Notes under the pieces: model-generated | Told to the model about the DNA's origin: nothing | The model's input: only the letters and a program-made list of their open reading frames with translations | The model's database searches: none | Part shown: positions 1 through 8,613 of the stretch, one piece after another | How the letters are laid out: every line of letters begins with the position of its first letter | Position numbering within the stretch: the first letter of the stretch is position 1 | DNA from: Thiohalophilus thiocyanatoxydans | GTDB lineage: Bacteria > Pseudomonadota > Gammaproteobacteria > UBA6429 > Thiohalophilaceae | Assembly (NCBI RefSeq): GCF_004366735.1 | Contig: NZ_SOQX01000009.1 | Location: 41,222-105,221, forward strand | Direction: 5' to 3' | Length of the DNA stretch: 64,000 nt | Position numbers and translations under genes: made by a program

Positions 1-1
1 T

Positions 2-412
2 TATGCGGCCCACGGTCTGGGTGCCTACAAGCGCAGCGGCCTGGATGAACCAGAACAGATCCGGGTGAGGGAACATTGCCCTGATAAAATGATCATCGCC
101 GGCAGCCGCTCGCATCAGACGCCCGAGTTCAAGAACTTCATCGCCCAGCTCGATAATTACGAAATCATCAGCATGGGCAGCGCGCTCAAATCCTGCCTGG
201 TGGCCGAAGGCACGGCCGATCTGTATGCCCGTCTCGGGCCGACGTCCGAATGGGATACCGCCGCGGCCCAGGTTATTGTGGAGGAGGCCGGCGGGCAGAT
301 GACCGACACCCACATGCAGCCGTTGCGCTACAACACCAAGGAAGAGCTGCTCAATCCCCACTTTCTGGTCTTCGGCGATCGCTCGATCGACTGGGCGGAG
401 TATCTTCAGTGA
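2..412 (+). CDS. cysQ: CysQ, 3'(2'),5'-bisphosphate nucleotidase (5' end outside window)
   Basis: This is the C-terminal 136 residues of a CysQ/inositol-monophosphatase family enzyme; the reading frame is already open at base 2. CysQ hydrolyses 3'-phosphoadenosine 5'-phosphate (PAP) to AMP, which clears the by-product of sulfate assimilation. Visible family features are GSRSH, the MGSALKSCLVAEG stretch, and the metal-site block WDTAAAQVIVEEAGG followed by a closing FLVFGD. The gene ends with TGA at 410-412 and overlaps the convergent small gene on the other strand by 7 bases. The N-terminal metal-binding half is not in the window, so integrity cannot be judged. Confidence 0.93.
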   Translation, partial: YAAHGLGAYKRSGLDEPEQIRVREHCPDKMIIAGSRSHQTPEFKNFIAQLDNYEIISMGSALKSCLVAEGTADLYARLGPTSEWDTAAAQVIVEEAGGQMTDTHMQPLRYNTKEELLNPHFLVFGDRSIDWAEYLQ

Positions 413-609
413 TAATGGCGGCTGTCGTACACCGCCATGATGGCCTTGAGTTCCTCTAACACTTGCTCTTGTTCGAACCGGTTCAGGCTGGCCAGTTCAG
501 GCACAGCGTCGCCGGTCTCCATCTGCTCGATCACCTCGCGCACCGCGGTGCATCCCTGATTACAGAGGTGATCGAGATACTGGCTGAGCTTGGGATCATC
601 GATGGTCAT
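406..609 (-). CDS. small conserved-looking hypothetical protein, 67 aa
   Basis: I do not recognise a named family. The product is a short acidic soluble protein with predicted helices and two cysteines (CNQGC near residues 16-20). It ends in a His-rich tail (SRHYH). It has no signal peptide or membrane segment. It starts with ATG and runs tail-to-tail into cysQ with a 7-base overlap. The frame has coding-like composition, and compact convergent packing is typical of real small genes. No strong Shine-Dalgarno sequence precedes the ATG, so the call is moderate. Confidence 0.55.
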   Translation of the reverse strand: MTIDDPKLSQYLDHLCNQGCTAVREVIEQMETGDAVPELASLNRFEQEQVLEELKAIMAVYDSRHYH

Positions 610-755
610 AGGCGGGAGTCGTCAAAGCTCCGTGGATCCATGGGTGGTTTCTAGATTCTAGCAGCCAGAGCCTAGTTACCTTGTGGCGAGGCGTCCCCCG
701 ATCCTGATGCGTTGCTACGGACTTCGGGTTGATAACCGGATTGTGTTCGGGAAAA

Positions 756-831
756 TGGTGGCCGGGGACAGAATCGAACTGCCGACACGGGGATTTTCAA
801 TCCCCTGCTCTACCGACTGAGCTACCCGGCC
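756..831 (-). tRNA. tRNA-Phe (anticodon GAA)
   Basis: The minus strand reads a complete 76-nt cloverleaf. It has a 7-bp acceptor stem GGCCGGG/CCCGGCC, a D arm, and an anticodon stem GGGGA/TCCCC with loop TTGAAAA (anticodon GAA). The T arm has loop TTCGATT, and CCA is genomically encoded. It lies 174 bases downstream of yggX on the same strand. Confidence 0.97.
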
Positions 832-840
832 TATAAACAG

Positions 841-950
841 TGACGAGTTACGAGGGACGAGTAACGAGTAAAACCGGGTTGTGCCGCCACAGTTTGGTTT
901 TTGTGAGGAACTTCAGTGTAGTGCCTCGTCACTCGTCCCTTGGCCCTTGC
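841..950. repeat. repeat family A, inverted pair
   Basis: Two copies of a short iterated motif (GACGAGTTACGAGGGACGAG-like, about 841-870, and its reverse complement about 923-945) flank a 50-base core. Related copies occur near 5520, 34410, 34631, 34884 and 35103. The element fills the gap between yggX and tRNA-Phe, and I see no gene in it. Confidence 0.8.
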
Positions 951-1005
951 GTAGGGGCAAGAGCCGCGTATTTAACGTGAAAAGCGACCCCGGCGTCAAG
1001 TCGAA

Positions 1006-1278
1006 TCAGGCGGAGGGCGGGACGTAGCCTTCGGGGGTGTCGGCGCCTTCGCCGAAGAGGAACTTCTCCATTTGCGCCTCCAGCATTTTGCGGTGCTCGG
1101 GATCCATGGGGCTGAGGCGGTATTCGTTGATCAGCATGGTCTGGTGCTGGATCCACATCTGCCAGGCCTCCTTGGAGACATTCTCGAAAATACGCTTGCC
1201 CAGTTCGCCCGGATAGGGGGGCATGTCCAGCCCTTCGGCCTCTTTGTCGAGTTTTACGCAATGCACCATACGGGCCAT
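1006..1278 (-). CDS. yggX: YggX, probable Fe(2+)-trafficking protein
   Basis: This 90-aa protein matches YggX across its length. It opens with [10 protein letters not shown], which contains the single conserved Cys7, followed by [20 protein letters not shown] and [17 protein letters not shown]. YggX is a small cytosolic protein linked to iron handling and protection of Fe-S clusters from oxidation. It follows mutY by 20 bases on the same strand. This is the same mutY-yggX order as in enterobacteria, and it makes sense because MutY itself carries a [4Fe-4S] cluster. Its length is normal for the family. Confidence 0.97.
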   Translation of the reverse strand: MARMVHCVKLDKEAEGLDMPPYPGELGKRIFENVSKEAWQMWIQHQTMLINEYRLSPMDPEHRKMLEAQMEKFLFGEGADTPEGYVPPSA

Positions 1279-1298
1279 GAAAGTCTCCTTCGCTTGGA

Positions 1299-2384
1299 CT
1301 ATTGGTCGGATTCGGTTGCCAGCTGTTGCAACAGGGCCTTGATCGGTGCGGGCAGGCCCCGCGCGTCAGGCCGGCGTGTGTTATACCAGACTCTTTTACT
1401 CGGTTCCATCATCCGCGTGGGGGCCCCCCGGATCGCGCCGCACAGCGGCTGGATGTCGAGATGAAAGTGGCTGAAGGTGTGACGCAACGGGGCCTGCGGG
1501 GTCAGCTCCTCCGTCTCCAGGCCGAGCTGGCTGGCGCACCACTGCTGTGGCGGGGTGTCCGGCGGGCACTCGGGAAAGCTCCACAGCCCGCCCCAGATGC
1601 CCGCCGGCGGGCGCTGCTCCAGCAGCACCTCGCCGGCGGCGTTTTGCAGGATCAGCATGGTGGTCTGGCGCACCGGCAGGGCCTTGCGCGGTTTGCGGCC
1701 GGGGTAGTCGTGGGGATTGCCCTGCCGGCGGGCCTGGCAGCCGTCGGCCAGCGGGCAGCCCGGGCAGTCGGGCTGGCGGCGCCGGCAGACGGTCGCGCCC
1801 AGATCCATGATCGCCTGGGTATAGTCCCGCACCCGCCGGCCCGGGGTGGCGGCCTCGGCCAGTTCCCAGAGGCGCCGCTCCACCGCCTTTTCGCCCGGCC
1901 AGCCATCGACGGCATGGTAGCGGGCGAGCACCCGTTTGGCATTGCCGTCGAGAATGGCAAAGCGTTGATCCCGGGCCTGGGCCAGAATCGCCCCGGCGGT
2001 GGAGCGGCCGATCCCGGGCAGGGCGAGCACTTGCTCGAAATCGGCCGGAAAATCGCCGGCGTGCTGATCCCGGATCTGTTGCGCCGCCCTGTGCAGATTG
2101 CGCGCCCGGGCGTAGTAACCCAGCCCGGTCCACAGGTGCAGCACCTCGTCCAGCTCGGCGTCGGCCAGCGAGCGGATAGCCGGGAAGCGGGCCATGAAGC
2201 GTTCGAAATAGGGAATCACCGTGGCTACCTGGGTCTGTTGCAGCATGATCTCGGAGATCCAGACCCGGTAGGCACTGCGATCCTTCTGCCAGGGGAGATC
2301 GTGGCGACCGCACTGGTCGAACCAGGCGAGCAGACGCTGGTCGAAGCGGGCGGGTTGCTGCGTGGGGTGGTTGTCAGGGGACAT
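1299..2384 (-). CDS. mutY: MutY, A/G-specific adenine DNA glycosylase
   Basis: MutY removes adenine mispaired with 8-oxoguanine. The 361-aa product has the full architecture. Catalytic Glu45 sits in [10 protein letters not shown]. The helix-hairpin-helix is [12 protein letters not shown] (about 122-133), with catalytic Asp146 in [12 protein letters not shown]. The [4Fe-4S] ligands are Cys200, Cys207, Cys210 and Cys216 (C-x6-C-x2-C-x5-C). A C-terminal NUDIX-like 8-oxoG recognition domain begins around 235. The ATG start overlaps the stop of the upstream SRPBCC gene by 11 bases, and yggX follows directly, so asmA-SRPBCC-mutY-yggX is probably one transcript. Nothing is missing. Confidence 0.98.
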   Translation of the reverse strand: MSPDNHPTQQPARFDQRLLAWFDQCGRHDLPWQKDRSAYRVWISEIMLQQTQVATVIPYFERFMARFPAIRSLADAELDEVLHLWTGLGYYARARNLHRAAQQIRDQHAGDFPADFEQVLALPGIGRSTAGAILAQARDQRFAILDGNAKRVLARYHAVDGWPGEKAVERRLWELAEAATPGRRVRDYTQAIMDLGATVCRRRQPDCPGCPLADGCQARRQGNPHDYPGRKPRKALPVRQTTMLILQNAAGEVLLEQRPPAGIWGGLWSFPECPPDTPPQQWCASQLGLETEELTPQAPLRHTFSHFHLDIQPLCGAIRGAPTRMMEPSKRVWYNTRRPDARGLPAPIKALLQQLATESDQ

Positions 2385-2988
2385 CGGGGGCGCGTTGTTC
2401 CAGGTTGTTGATCAAAGTGGTGCTCTCGTTGAGCAGTTTGTGTTTGAAGATGGCCGTACCGATCAGCGGCGGCACCCAGAAACGCGGCTGCAGATCGGCG
2501 CTGAGGGTGACACGGGTGCCGTGCCCGGCCGGCGCAATATGCCACAGGGTGCGCCCCGAGTGAAAATCGCTCTGTTGGGGATCGTCGATCAGGCGGATAT
2601 AGCCCTGGCCCAGGGAAGTGGCGATCTGTACCTGGGTGACCCGGCGGCAGAATACCAGCACACAGCCTTCGCTGATCACCTCCACCCGCTGCCGCTCTCC
2701 CTGTGTGTCGATCACCCGGCTGCTGACGATCACCTCGCTTAGCCTGTGCAGCTGATCGTAGTCGGTAAGTTGCCGGTAAACCGCGTTCGTCGGTACGTCG
2801 ATCTGCATTTGCAGGTGGATTAGAAAATGATCGCCGTCACGGCGCACCTGCGAGTGCAGTATCTCCCCCGCATGCAGGGCGGCGGGACACAGGCAGGCCA
2901 CCACCAGCGCCCCGAACCAGCGGCAGGCTAAATTAGTTGAACAGCTTCTTGAGTGCGTCGCCAGCCTTCTCCTCCAGCTTCTTTTCAA
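2374..2988 (-). CDS. exported SRPBCC (START-like / polyketide-cyclase fold) protein
   Basis: A hydrophobic signal-like segment ([17 protein letters not shown]) is followed by a domain resembling the SRPBCC/START ligand-binding fold. It has the pattern [19 protein letters not shown], a central beta region, [19 protein letters not shown] and a C-terminal helix. The ligand is unknown. The longest frame starts at a TTG inside the 3' end of asmA, giving a 56-base overlap. No ATG exists before the signal segment, so the true start may be this TTG or a nearby CTG. The stop overlaps mutY by 11 bases, which implies translational coupling. Confidence 0.75.
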   Translation of the reverse strand: MKRSWRRRLATHSRSCSTNLACRWFGALVVACLCPAALHAGEILHSQVRRDGDHFLIHLQMQIDVPTNAVYRQLTDYDQLHRLSEVIVSSRVIDTQGERQRVEVISEGCVLVFCRRVTQVQIATSLGQGYIRLIDDPQQSDFHSGRTLWHIAPAGHGTRVTLSADLQPRFWVPPLIGTAIFKHKLLNESTTLINNLEQRAPDVP

Positions 2989-5197
2989 TCTTCTCTTTTT
3001 CCTGCTCGATTTTTTCGTCGGCTTTCTTTTTCACTTCGGCCCGGGCTTCGGCTTCCGCCTTGTCCAGCGCCTTGCGGCTCTCGGCACGCAGGTAGTCGCT
3101 GAAGTCCGGTTGCGGGGTCAGGCTGTCGAGCGGCCCCTTGAAGTGAATCTTGAACGGCGTCTTGTCCATCTGTTCATAGCGCTTGCCCTCGGCCACTTCG
3201 CCCTTGGAGGTCAGTTTGATAAAGGCGGTGTAGTCACTGTACAGGCGGACCAGGTCGAAGCTGCCTTCGCCGCGGATGCGTCCGAAGGGCAGGCGTGCCC
3301 GCAGATCGTTGTTGCGCGCCAGGCCGTTTTTGATCTGCAGCGTACCGGTCACCTCGGATAAGTAACTGGCGTTGTCCGCCTGCGGATTCTTGATGCTGGC
3401 GAACTGCTGTTGGATCTTGTCCAGGCGGGTTTTGGCTTCCACCAGGTTGGCGGCGTCGGTGACCGCCTTGAGGTCGTTGTCGATCTCGTTGACCACGTTT
3501 TGCAGTTGCGCCATGTCGATGCCTTTCACCTCGGCTTCCTGGACAGCAAACCGGCTGTTGCCGCTCAGGGTCTTGCGAATAGCCTCGGGATCGTTCCCCC
3601 GTGCGCTCAGCTCGAGCGAAAGATCGGTGCGACCGCGCAGTTTGTCATCGCCCCACAGATCCTTGAGCAGGGGCCCGATCTGCACCCCGGCCAGGGTTTC
3701 ATTCAGCGTCAGGCGCGGGGTGTCGTCGCGGACATCCAGGGTAATGTCGCCACTGTAACTGCCCTCGTACAGTTGCGCCCCCAGCGGGTGCAGGCGAACC
3801 CGACCATCCCGGGCGCGCGTGCTGATCCGGATCGCGCGTGAGTGCAGGTTCATGGCCTTGAGCCGCTCGATGCGCAAGGTGCCTTCGATGTCCAGGGGGC
3901 GAATGGCTTCGACCGGGATCATGCCCGTGGAGGCCGCCGCGGCAGTGGCCGGTGTGGCGGGGACGGCCTGGCTGTCGGATGCGGACTTGTCGGCAGGCGG
4001 GGCCGCCTCGCCGGCGTCGGGCGGCGGCAGGTAACGGTCCACGTCGATTTGATCGAGGGTCAACGCATAGGTGATCGCGGGCTGGCTGAAGTCGCTGATC
4101 GCCAGTTCGCCGCTGAGCTCACTTTCATCGAACTGTACAAACAGCTCCGGGATAGTGACCTGCTGGAGATCGCCGTTGATAGCGGCATTCAGCTGCGCTG
4201 TTTGCAGTGCCTGCTCGTCAGCCATCGGCGGCAGTTCGATCTGCAGTTGTTGCAGTAGCATTCTGGGAGAGAACGGTTCCACTGCCACGCTGGCTTGATA
4301 AGTGGGCGCCTGCAGAATCCGGCTGGCCTCGATGTCCGTTTGCATTTGTACGTCGAATGTCTCCAGCGAGAGGGCCTCGGCCGTGGCCGTTTGGCGGGCC
4401 AGATCCAGCTGGATCCGCGGCCCGCTCAGCCGGATGTCGGCCTGATCGCCGGGGATCAGGGGGCTTTTCATGTCGACATGAAATTGCAGCTTCTCGGCCA
4501 GTAACTGTTGTTGTTCCAGGTGGGCGGTGAGCTGCAGCGAGAGGCGGCCGCTGGCATCAAACTGCGGCTCGCGGCTTTGCAGACGAAAGTCGGCGCTGAG
4601 TGGAATGGGGGTGGCCAGGGCGATGCGGCCAAGGGTCAGATTGAGCGGATCCAGTTCAATGTATTGCCCGCTGGTTTGATCGTCCCAGATCACCCGCGCC
4701 TGGCGCATTTCCACGCCCGCCACGGCCAGCGCCGCAAGCGGCGAGGGGCCACCGCTCTCCGGCGCCGCGTCAGGCGCCTGGCTTTGTGGCGCCGGTTGCA
4801 GCAGATCGTCCCAGTTACTGACGCCTTCAGCATTGCGTTGCAGGGTCACATCCAGCCCGTTCAGGATAATCTGACCGACTTCCAGCTCGGCGAACAGCAA
4901 GGGCCAGAGCCGGACCCGCACCTCGACCTGTTCCACCGCGGCAAAGGTCTCGGGTTCGAAACCGGGCGCATTGGCCAGCCGGGTTTCGCCCAGTTCCACG
5001 CCCAGCCAGGGAAAGAAACTCCAGCTGATATCGCCGGCAATGTTCAGTTCCCGCCCGGTCTGCGCCTCGACCGTGTCGCTGATCGTCTCTTTATAGTCGT
5101 TGGGATCGATCACCAGGGTGACCACCGCAATACTGGCCAGCACCAGTAACACCAGTGCCGCCACTATGATCAAAAAGATTTTCAAAATCGATTTCAT
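2933..5197 (-). CDS. AsmA family protein
   Basis: This is a 754-aa inner-membrane-anchored, periplasmic AsmA-type protein of the bridge-like lipid-transport superfamily (relatives AsmA, TamB, YhdP). One N-terminal transmembrane helix (about 5-27) precedes the AsmA opening with DPNDYKETISDTVEAQTGREL and GDISWSFFPWLGVELG. The middle is repetitive beta-sheet. A C-terminal AsmA_2-like part is followed by about 60 residues of highly charged helix ([20 protein letters not shown]), a likely coiled coil. I chose the ATG at 5195-5197, preceded by AGGA at a good distance, over an upstream GTG at 5212. Role inferred: outer-membrane lipid homeostasis. Confidence 0.88.
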   Translation of the reverse strand: MKSILKIFLIIVAALVLLVLASIAVVTLVIDPNDYKETISDTVEAQTGRELNIAGDISWSFFPWLGVELGETRLANAPGFEPETFAAVEQVEVRVRLWPLLFAELEVGQIILNGLDVTLQRNAEGVSNWDDLLQPAPQSQAPDAAPESGGPSPLAALAVAGVEMRQARVIWDDQTSGQYIELDPLNLTLGRIALATPIPLSADFRLQSREPQFDASGRLSLQLTAHLEQQQLLAEKLQFHVDMKSPLIPGDQADIRLSGPRIQLDLARQTATAEALSLETFDVQMQTDIEASRILQAPTYQASVAVEPFSPRMLLQQLQIELPPMADEQALQTAQLNAAINGDLQQVTIPELFVQFDESELSGELAISDFSQPAITYALTLDQIDVDRYLPPPDAGEAAPPADKSASDSQAVPATPATAAAASTGMIPVEAIRPLDIEGTLRIERLKAMNLHSRAIRISTRARDGRVRLHPLGAQLYEGSYSGDITLDVRDDTPRLTLNETLAGVQIGPLLKDLWGDDKLRGRTDLSLELSARGNDPEAIRKTLSGNSRFAVQEAEVKGIDMAQLQNVVNEIDNDLKAVTDAANLVEAKTRLDKIQQQFASIKNPQADNASYLSEVTGTLQIKNGLARNNDLRARLPFGRIRGEGSFDLVRLYSDYTAFIKLTSKGEVAEGKRYEQMDKTPFKIHFKGPLDSLTPQPDFSDYLRAESRKALDKAEAEARAEVKKKADEKIEQEKEKIEKKLEEKAGDALKKLFN

Positions 5198-5411
5198 GGA
5201 TTGTCCTGTCACTCTGCGAACGGGCTAACGTATTGTATTAAGTATGAGTGTATTACAGGGGTAAACCGCTGTCTGTTGGTTAGTGCGCCGAAAACGGGGC
5301 TGAGGGGGTCGCGACACCGAGCGGGCGATCCGTGATCCCGGGTGGGATTCGGCGAGTCACAGGCGCTGAGGGGGCCGGTTCGATGCCCGGCAGGACGGGG
5401 CGGCCTGAAAG

Positions 5412-5485
5412 TGGAGCGGGTGATGGGAATCGAACCCACATTAGAAGCTTGGGAAGCTCCGGTTCTACCATTGAACTACACCCGC
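5412..5485 (-). tRNA. tRNA-Gly (anticodon CCC)
   Basis: The minus strand gives a 74-nt cloverleaf. It has acceptor GCGGGTG/CACCCGC, D arm GTTC/GAAC, anticodon stem GGAGC/GCTTC with loop TTCCCAA (anticodon CCC), T stem GTGGG/CCCAT and encoded CCA. It resembles the enterobacterial glyU tRNA. Confidence 0.96.
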
Positions 5486-5488
5486 GGG

Positions 5489-5509
5489 CTCGCGCTATTC
5501 TAGCGCGAG
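5489..5509. other. perfect hairpin upstream of tRNA-Gly
   Basis: CTCGCGCTA-TTC-TAGCGCGAG is a perfect 9-bp stem with a 3-base loop, three bases 5' of the tRNA-Gly. It has no T-tract, so it could be a processing or termination structure rather than a classic intrinsic terminator. Confidence 0.6.
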
Positions 5510-5514
5510 CAGGG

Positions 5515-5610
5515 GCGAGGTACTAGGGACGAGTGACGAGGAAAACCCGGACCCGGGTTGCTTATCGGTTCAGCCTTGTTCCTGTAGGAGCGCTTTACAA
5601 GCGCGATGGT
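5515..5610. repeat. repeat family A copy plus REP-like palindrome
   Basis: A family A unit (about 5524-5541) is followed by a REP-like palindrome, GTAGGAGCGCTTTACAAGCG (from 5585). Its core GCGCTT-TAC-AAGCGC folds into a hairpin at 5590-5604. The rest of the 5611-5805 gap before thiS shows no gene and no TPP-riboswitch motif that I can find. Confidence 0.6.
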
Positions 5611-5805
5611 CAGAGGCAGGGCTTGTTGCTGCGGCAAGGGCCTTCCACGAGTCTTTCGGGCAGCGCCGGATACGCGCCCCTGGCGCTTTTTCGACCGGGC
5701 TCCCTTGATCCTGACGAAGTCTGCCCGCAACTGGTAAGATAGCGAGCTTTAGCGTGGCGGCGGCCGCGTTTCCCTTACTTTTATCTGGTGTTTGGCGGCA
5801 GGATT

Positions 5806-6006
5806 ATGCAGATCATCGTCAATGGCGAGCAGAAACAGATTGAGCCGGGTCTGACGGCGGCGGCGCTGGTCGAGCAGATGGGCCTCGGCGGGCGGCGTAT
5901 CGCCATGGAGGTGAATCAGGAGATCCTGCCGCGCAGCCGCTATGGGGAGCACGCCTTTACCGACGGCGATCGGGTCGAAATCGTCCACGCCGTGGGCGGT
6001 GGTTGA
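5806..6006 (+). CDS. thiS: ThiS, sulfur-carrier protein for thiazole synthesis
   Basis: This 66-aa ubiquitin-fold sulfur carrier ends in the required Gly-Gly (AVGGG). It begins MQIIVNGE at the ATG after AGGAT, and a longer frame from 5788 adds residues foreign to the family. The C-terminal glycine is adenylated and thiocarboxylated, then donates sulfur to ThiG in thiamine thiazole formation. thiG follows after 57 bases, so the carrier and synthase are co-encoded. The YGEHAFTDGDRVEIVHAV stretch is typical of the family. No adenylating enzyme ThiF is visible nearby. Confidence 0.95.
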   Translation: MQIIVNGEQKQIEPGLTAAALVEQMGLGGRRIAMEVNQEILPRSRYGEHAFTDGDRVEIVHAVGGG

Positions 6007-6069
6007 TCTGCCGGGCCGCCCGGCAGGGTATAATCCACTTTTTCACCCGCCCGATTTTCAGGAATGAGC

Positions 6070-6864
6070 ATGAGCAGCAGTAAACAGGACACCCCGTTGA
6101 CCATTGCCGGCAAGGAATACCGTTCCCGGCTGCTGGTGGGCAGCGGCAAATACAAAGATCTGGAAGAGACCCGCCTGGCCACCGAGGCCTCCGGCGCCGA
6201 GATCGTTACCGTGGCGGTACGCCGCAGCAACATCGGCCAGAACCCGGACGAGCCGAACCTGCTCGACGCCATCCCGACGGATAAATACACCATCCTGCCC
6301 AACACCGCCGGCTGCTATACCGCCGACGACGCGGTGCGCACCTGCCGCCTGGCCCGCGAGCTGCTGGACGGCCACAACCTGGTCAAACTGGAAGTACTGG
6401 GCGACGAGAAGACTTTGTTCCCCGATGTGCAGCAGACCCTCAAGGCGGCCGAGACCCTGATCCAGGACGGCTTCAAGGTGATGGTCTATACCACCGACGA
6501 TCTGATTATCGCCAAAGAGCTTGAAGCCATGGGCTGCGTGGCGGTGATGCCGCTGGCCGCACCCATCGGCTCGGGGCTGGGGATCCGCAATCCCTATAAC
6601 ATCCGCTTTATCATCGAGGAGCTGAGCGTACCGGTACTGGTGGACGCCGGAGTCGGGACCGCCTCCGATGCGGCGGTGGCGATGGAGCTGGGTTGCGACG
6701 GGGTGCTGATGAACACCGCCATCGCCGGCGCGCAGAATCCGGTGCTGATGGCCTCGGCCATGAAAAAGGCGATCGAGGCGGGCCGGGAGGCCTACCTGGC
6801 CGGGCGCATGCCGCGCAAGCAGTACGCCAGTGCCTCGTCGCCGCTGGATGGGACCTTTTTCTAG
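6070..6864 (+). CDS. thiG: ThiG, thiazole synthase
   Basis: ThiG condenses 1-deoxy-D-xylulose 5-phosphate, dehydroglycine and ThiS thiocarboxylate sulfur into the thiazole phosphate of thiamine. The 264-aa product shows [13 protein letters not shown], the Schiff-base lysine region [29 protein letters not shown] and [20 protein letters not shown], then the C-terminal [12 protein letters not shown] chose the second ATG (6070) because AGGA sits six bases before it; the ATG at 6064 abuts the Shine-Dalgarno. It follows thiS in an apparent operon. A repeat with inverted ends lies just downstream. Confidence 0.97.
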   Translation: MSSSKQDTPLTIAGKEYRSRLLVGSGKYKDLEETRLATEASGAEIVTVAVRRSNIGQNPDEPNLLDAIPTDKYTILPNTAGCYTADDAVRTCRLARELLDGHNLVKLEVLGDEKTLFPDVQQTLKAAETLIQDGFKVMVYTTDDLIIAKELEAMGCVAVMPLAAPIGSGLGIRNPYNIRFIIEELSVPVLVDAGVGTASDAAVAMELGCDGVLMNTAIAGAQNPVLMASAMKKAIEAGREAYLAGRMPRKQYASASSPLDGTFF

Positions 6865-6881
6865 GCCGCCTCTGAATCAAA

Positions 6882-6986
6882 GGGTCATTGCGAGGAACAA
6901 AGTGACGAAGCAATCTCTAGCCGATTGATTTGTCTTCATCAGATTGCCACGCGAAGTTTATGCCCGTCAGGGTGCTCGCAATGACC
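6882..6986. repeat. repeat family D (GTCATTGCGAGG type) with inverted ends
   Basis: GGTCATTGCGAGGAACAAAG at the left and CTCGCAATGACC at the right are inverted, enclosing GACGAAGCAATC and its partner GATTGCCACGCGAAG. This is a widespread bacterial intergenic repeat type. A second copy ends the window (63935-64000). It lies between thiG and plsY, which converge, so it could act as a bidirectional transcript end. Confidence 0.8.
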
Positions 6987-7062
6987 TGGAACCGCCCTTA
7001 AGAATACGTGAGACATTGGACATTGTTCCATCTGGTTGGCGCGAGCCATTGTATGAGCCAGG

Positions 7063-7659
7063 TCAGCTTTTCCCGATCAGGCTCTCTTCCCCTTTGACCA
7101 GCCGGGCAATGTTACTGCGGTGGCGCCAGAAGGAGAGCACCACCATGGCGAGGGTGGCGAGGATCAGTGCCCACTGCGCGCCTGCAAACAGCCAGACAAA
7201 GAGCGGTGCCAGCGCCATGGCCACCAGCGCCGAGAGCGAGGAGATTTTCAGCCCCTTGGCGATAAACAGCCAGGTGGCCGCGGTGGCCAGACCGGCCCAG
7301 AGATTAAACCCGAACAGCACCCCCAGCAGGGTCGCCACCCCCTTGCCGCCCCTGAACTGGAAAAACACCGGATACAGATGGCCGACAAAGGCCGCGAAGC
7401 CAACCAGTCCCAGCACCGGCGGGCTGACCTGAAGAGTGACCGCCAGCAGGACCGGCAGCAGCCCCTTGAGCATATCGCCCAGCAGGGTGACGGCGGCGGC
7501 TTTCCTGCTGCCCAGACGCAGCACATTGGTGGCGCCGGGATTGCCCGAGCCCTGGCCGCGCGGGTCGGGCAGGCCCGCCAGCTTGCAGACGATGATGGCC
7601 GATGAGAGCGAGCCGAGCAGATAGGCGCCCGCGATGAGCGTGTAATCGATGATATCCAT
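7063..7659 (-). CDS. plsY: PlsY, acyl-phosphate:glycerol-3-phosphate acyltransferase
   Basis: PlsY makes lysophosphatidic acid from acyl-phosphate and glycerol 3-phosphate at the inner membrane. The 198-aa protein is mostly transmembrane helices and carries the signature loops GSGNPGATN (37-45) and GHLYPVFFQFRGGKGVAT (93-110). I chose ATG 7657-7659, because the GGGGGA sequence sits about ten bases upstream; the TTG two codons earlier is too close to it. It is divergent from folB with 96 bases between, which must hold promoters for both genes. Confidence 0.96.
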   Translation of the reverse strand: MDIIDYTLIAGAYLLGSLSSAIIVCKLAGLPDPRGQGSGNPGATNVLRLGSRKAAAVTLLGDMLKGLLPVLLAVTLQVSPPVLGLVGFAAFVGHLYPVFFQFRGGKGVATLLGVLFGFNLWAGLATAATWLFIAKGLKISSLSALVAMALAPLFVWLFAGAQWALILATLAMVVLSFWRHRSNIARLVKGEESLIGKS

Positions 7660-7755
7660 GGACAAATTATCCCCCCACTGGAGGCCGAATTATAGAGGGA
7701 TTGGCGCAAGCCGTGTATAGTTGGGCGCCAGTTGATCAGGCAAAGTTGTACGATT

Positions 7756-8112
7756 ATGGATATTGTTTATCTCAACGATCTGCGCATTGATACCGTCATC
7801 GGTATCTATGACTGGGAGCGGCGCATCAAGCAGACCGTGGTGCTGGATCTGGAAATGGGCGCCGACATTCGCCAGGCGGCCGCCAGCGATCACATCGACG
7901 ACACGCTCAACTACAAGGCGGTGGCCAAACGGATCATCGGCTTTGTGGAAGAGAGCGAATACCAGCTGGTGGAGACTCTGGCGGAAAAGGTCGCCGAAAT
8001 CATTCTGGGCGAATTCAACGTGCCCTGGGTGCGGATCCGGCTTAACAAGCAGGGCGCGGTGCGCGGCGCGCGTGACGTGGGCGTGATCATCGAGCGCGGC
8101 ACGCAGGCCTGA
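7756..8112 (+). CDS. folB: FolB, dihydroneopterin aldolase
   Basis: FolB converts 7,8-dihydroneopterin to 6-hydroxymethyl-dihydropterin in folate synthesis. The 118-aa product has the family opening MDIVYLNDLRIDTVIGIYDW, then LNYKAVAKRI, SEYQLVETLAEKVAEIIL and VRIRLNKQGAVRGARDVGV. The ATG at 7756 fits the family; the longer frame from 7732 adds eight unusual residues. The stop TGA is separated by one base from the ATG of folK, the next enzyme in the pathway, so the two are translationally coupled. Confidence 0.96.
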   Translation: MDIVYLNDLRIDTVIGIYDWERRIKQTVVLDLEMGADIRQAAASDHIDDTLNYKAVAKRIIGFVEESEYQLVETLAEKVAEIILGEFNVPWVRIRLNKQGAVRGARDVGVIIERGTQA

Positions 8113-8113
8113 C

Positions 8114-8605
8114 ATGGCCCAGATCTACATCAGCATCGGCAGCAATATCGACGCGGAACACAACATCCGCGGCGCGGTCCATGCGCTGAGAGAGCAGTAC
8201 GGCGAACTGACCCTCTCCAGCGTCTATGAAAGCGCCTCGGTCGGCTTCGAGGGTGACAACTTTCTCAACCTGGTTGTCGGGTTGAAAACGGATCAGCCCG
8301 TTCAACAGGTCCTTGATACCCTGCACGATATCGAAAACCAATACGGACGCAAACGCACTGGCCCGCGTTTTTCATCCAGAACCCTGGACCTGGATCTGCT
8401 GCTGTACGACGATCTGGATCTGCATGATCAGGGCATCGACCTCCCGCGCGAGGAGATCACCCATAACGCCTTCGTCCTGCAACCCCTGGCCGAGATCGCC
8501 CCGGACCTCCGGCATCCCCAGCAACAGCTGAGCATGGCCCAACTGTGGCAACAATTCGACAAGGCCAGCCAGTCACTCTGGCCGATTCCTTTCGTATGGG
8601 AATAA
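8114..8605 (+). CDS. folK: FolK, 6-hydroxymethyl-dihydropterin pyrophosphokinase
   Basis: FolK transfers pyrophosphate from ATP to 6-hydroxymethyl-dihydropterin, the step after FolB. The 163-aa protein is of normal length. It shows ISIGSNIDAEHNI at the N-terminus, YGRKRTGPRFSSRTLDLDLL with the metal-binding aspartates (about 93-98), and HNAFVLQPLAEIAPD. It begins one base after folB. A pteridine reductase-like gene lies about 350 bases downstream on the other strand, so three pterin genes cluster here. Confidence 0.97.
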   Translation: MAQIYISIGSNIDAEHNIRGAVHALREQYGELTLSSVYESASVGFEGDNFLNLVVGLKTDQPVQQVLDTLHDIENQYGRKRTGPRFSSRTLDLDLLLYDDLDLHDQGIDLPREEITHNAFVLQPLAEIAPDLRHPQQQLSMAQLWQQFDKASQSLWPIPFVWE

Positions 8606-8613
8606 AGAGCTTT

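Noticed and set aside
1302..2411. 369-aa open frame antisense to mutY
   Set aside because: It is a high-G+C shadow of mutY with low-complexity composition and no family likeness; the opposite strand has all MutY motifs.
5611..5805. TPP riboswitch before thiS-thiG
   Set aside because: I could not find the conserved CTGAGA and ACCTG-type blocks in a suitable order; only a REP-like palindrome and unstructured sequence are visible.
6882..6986. Insertion sequence remnant after thiG
   Set aside because: The inverted ends are those of a short non-coding repeat type; no transposase fragment is present.
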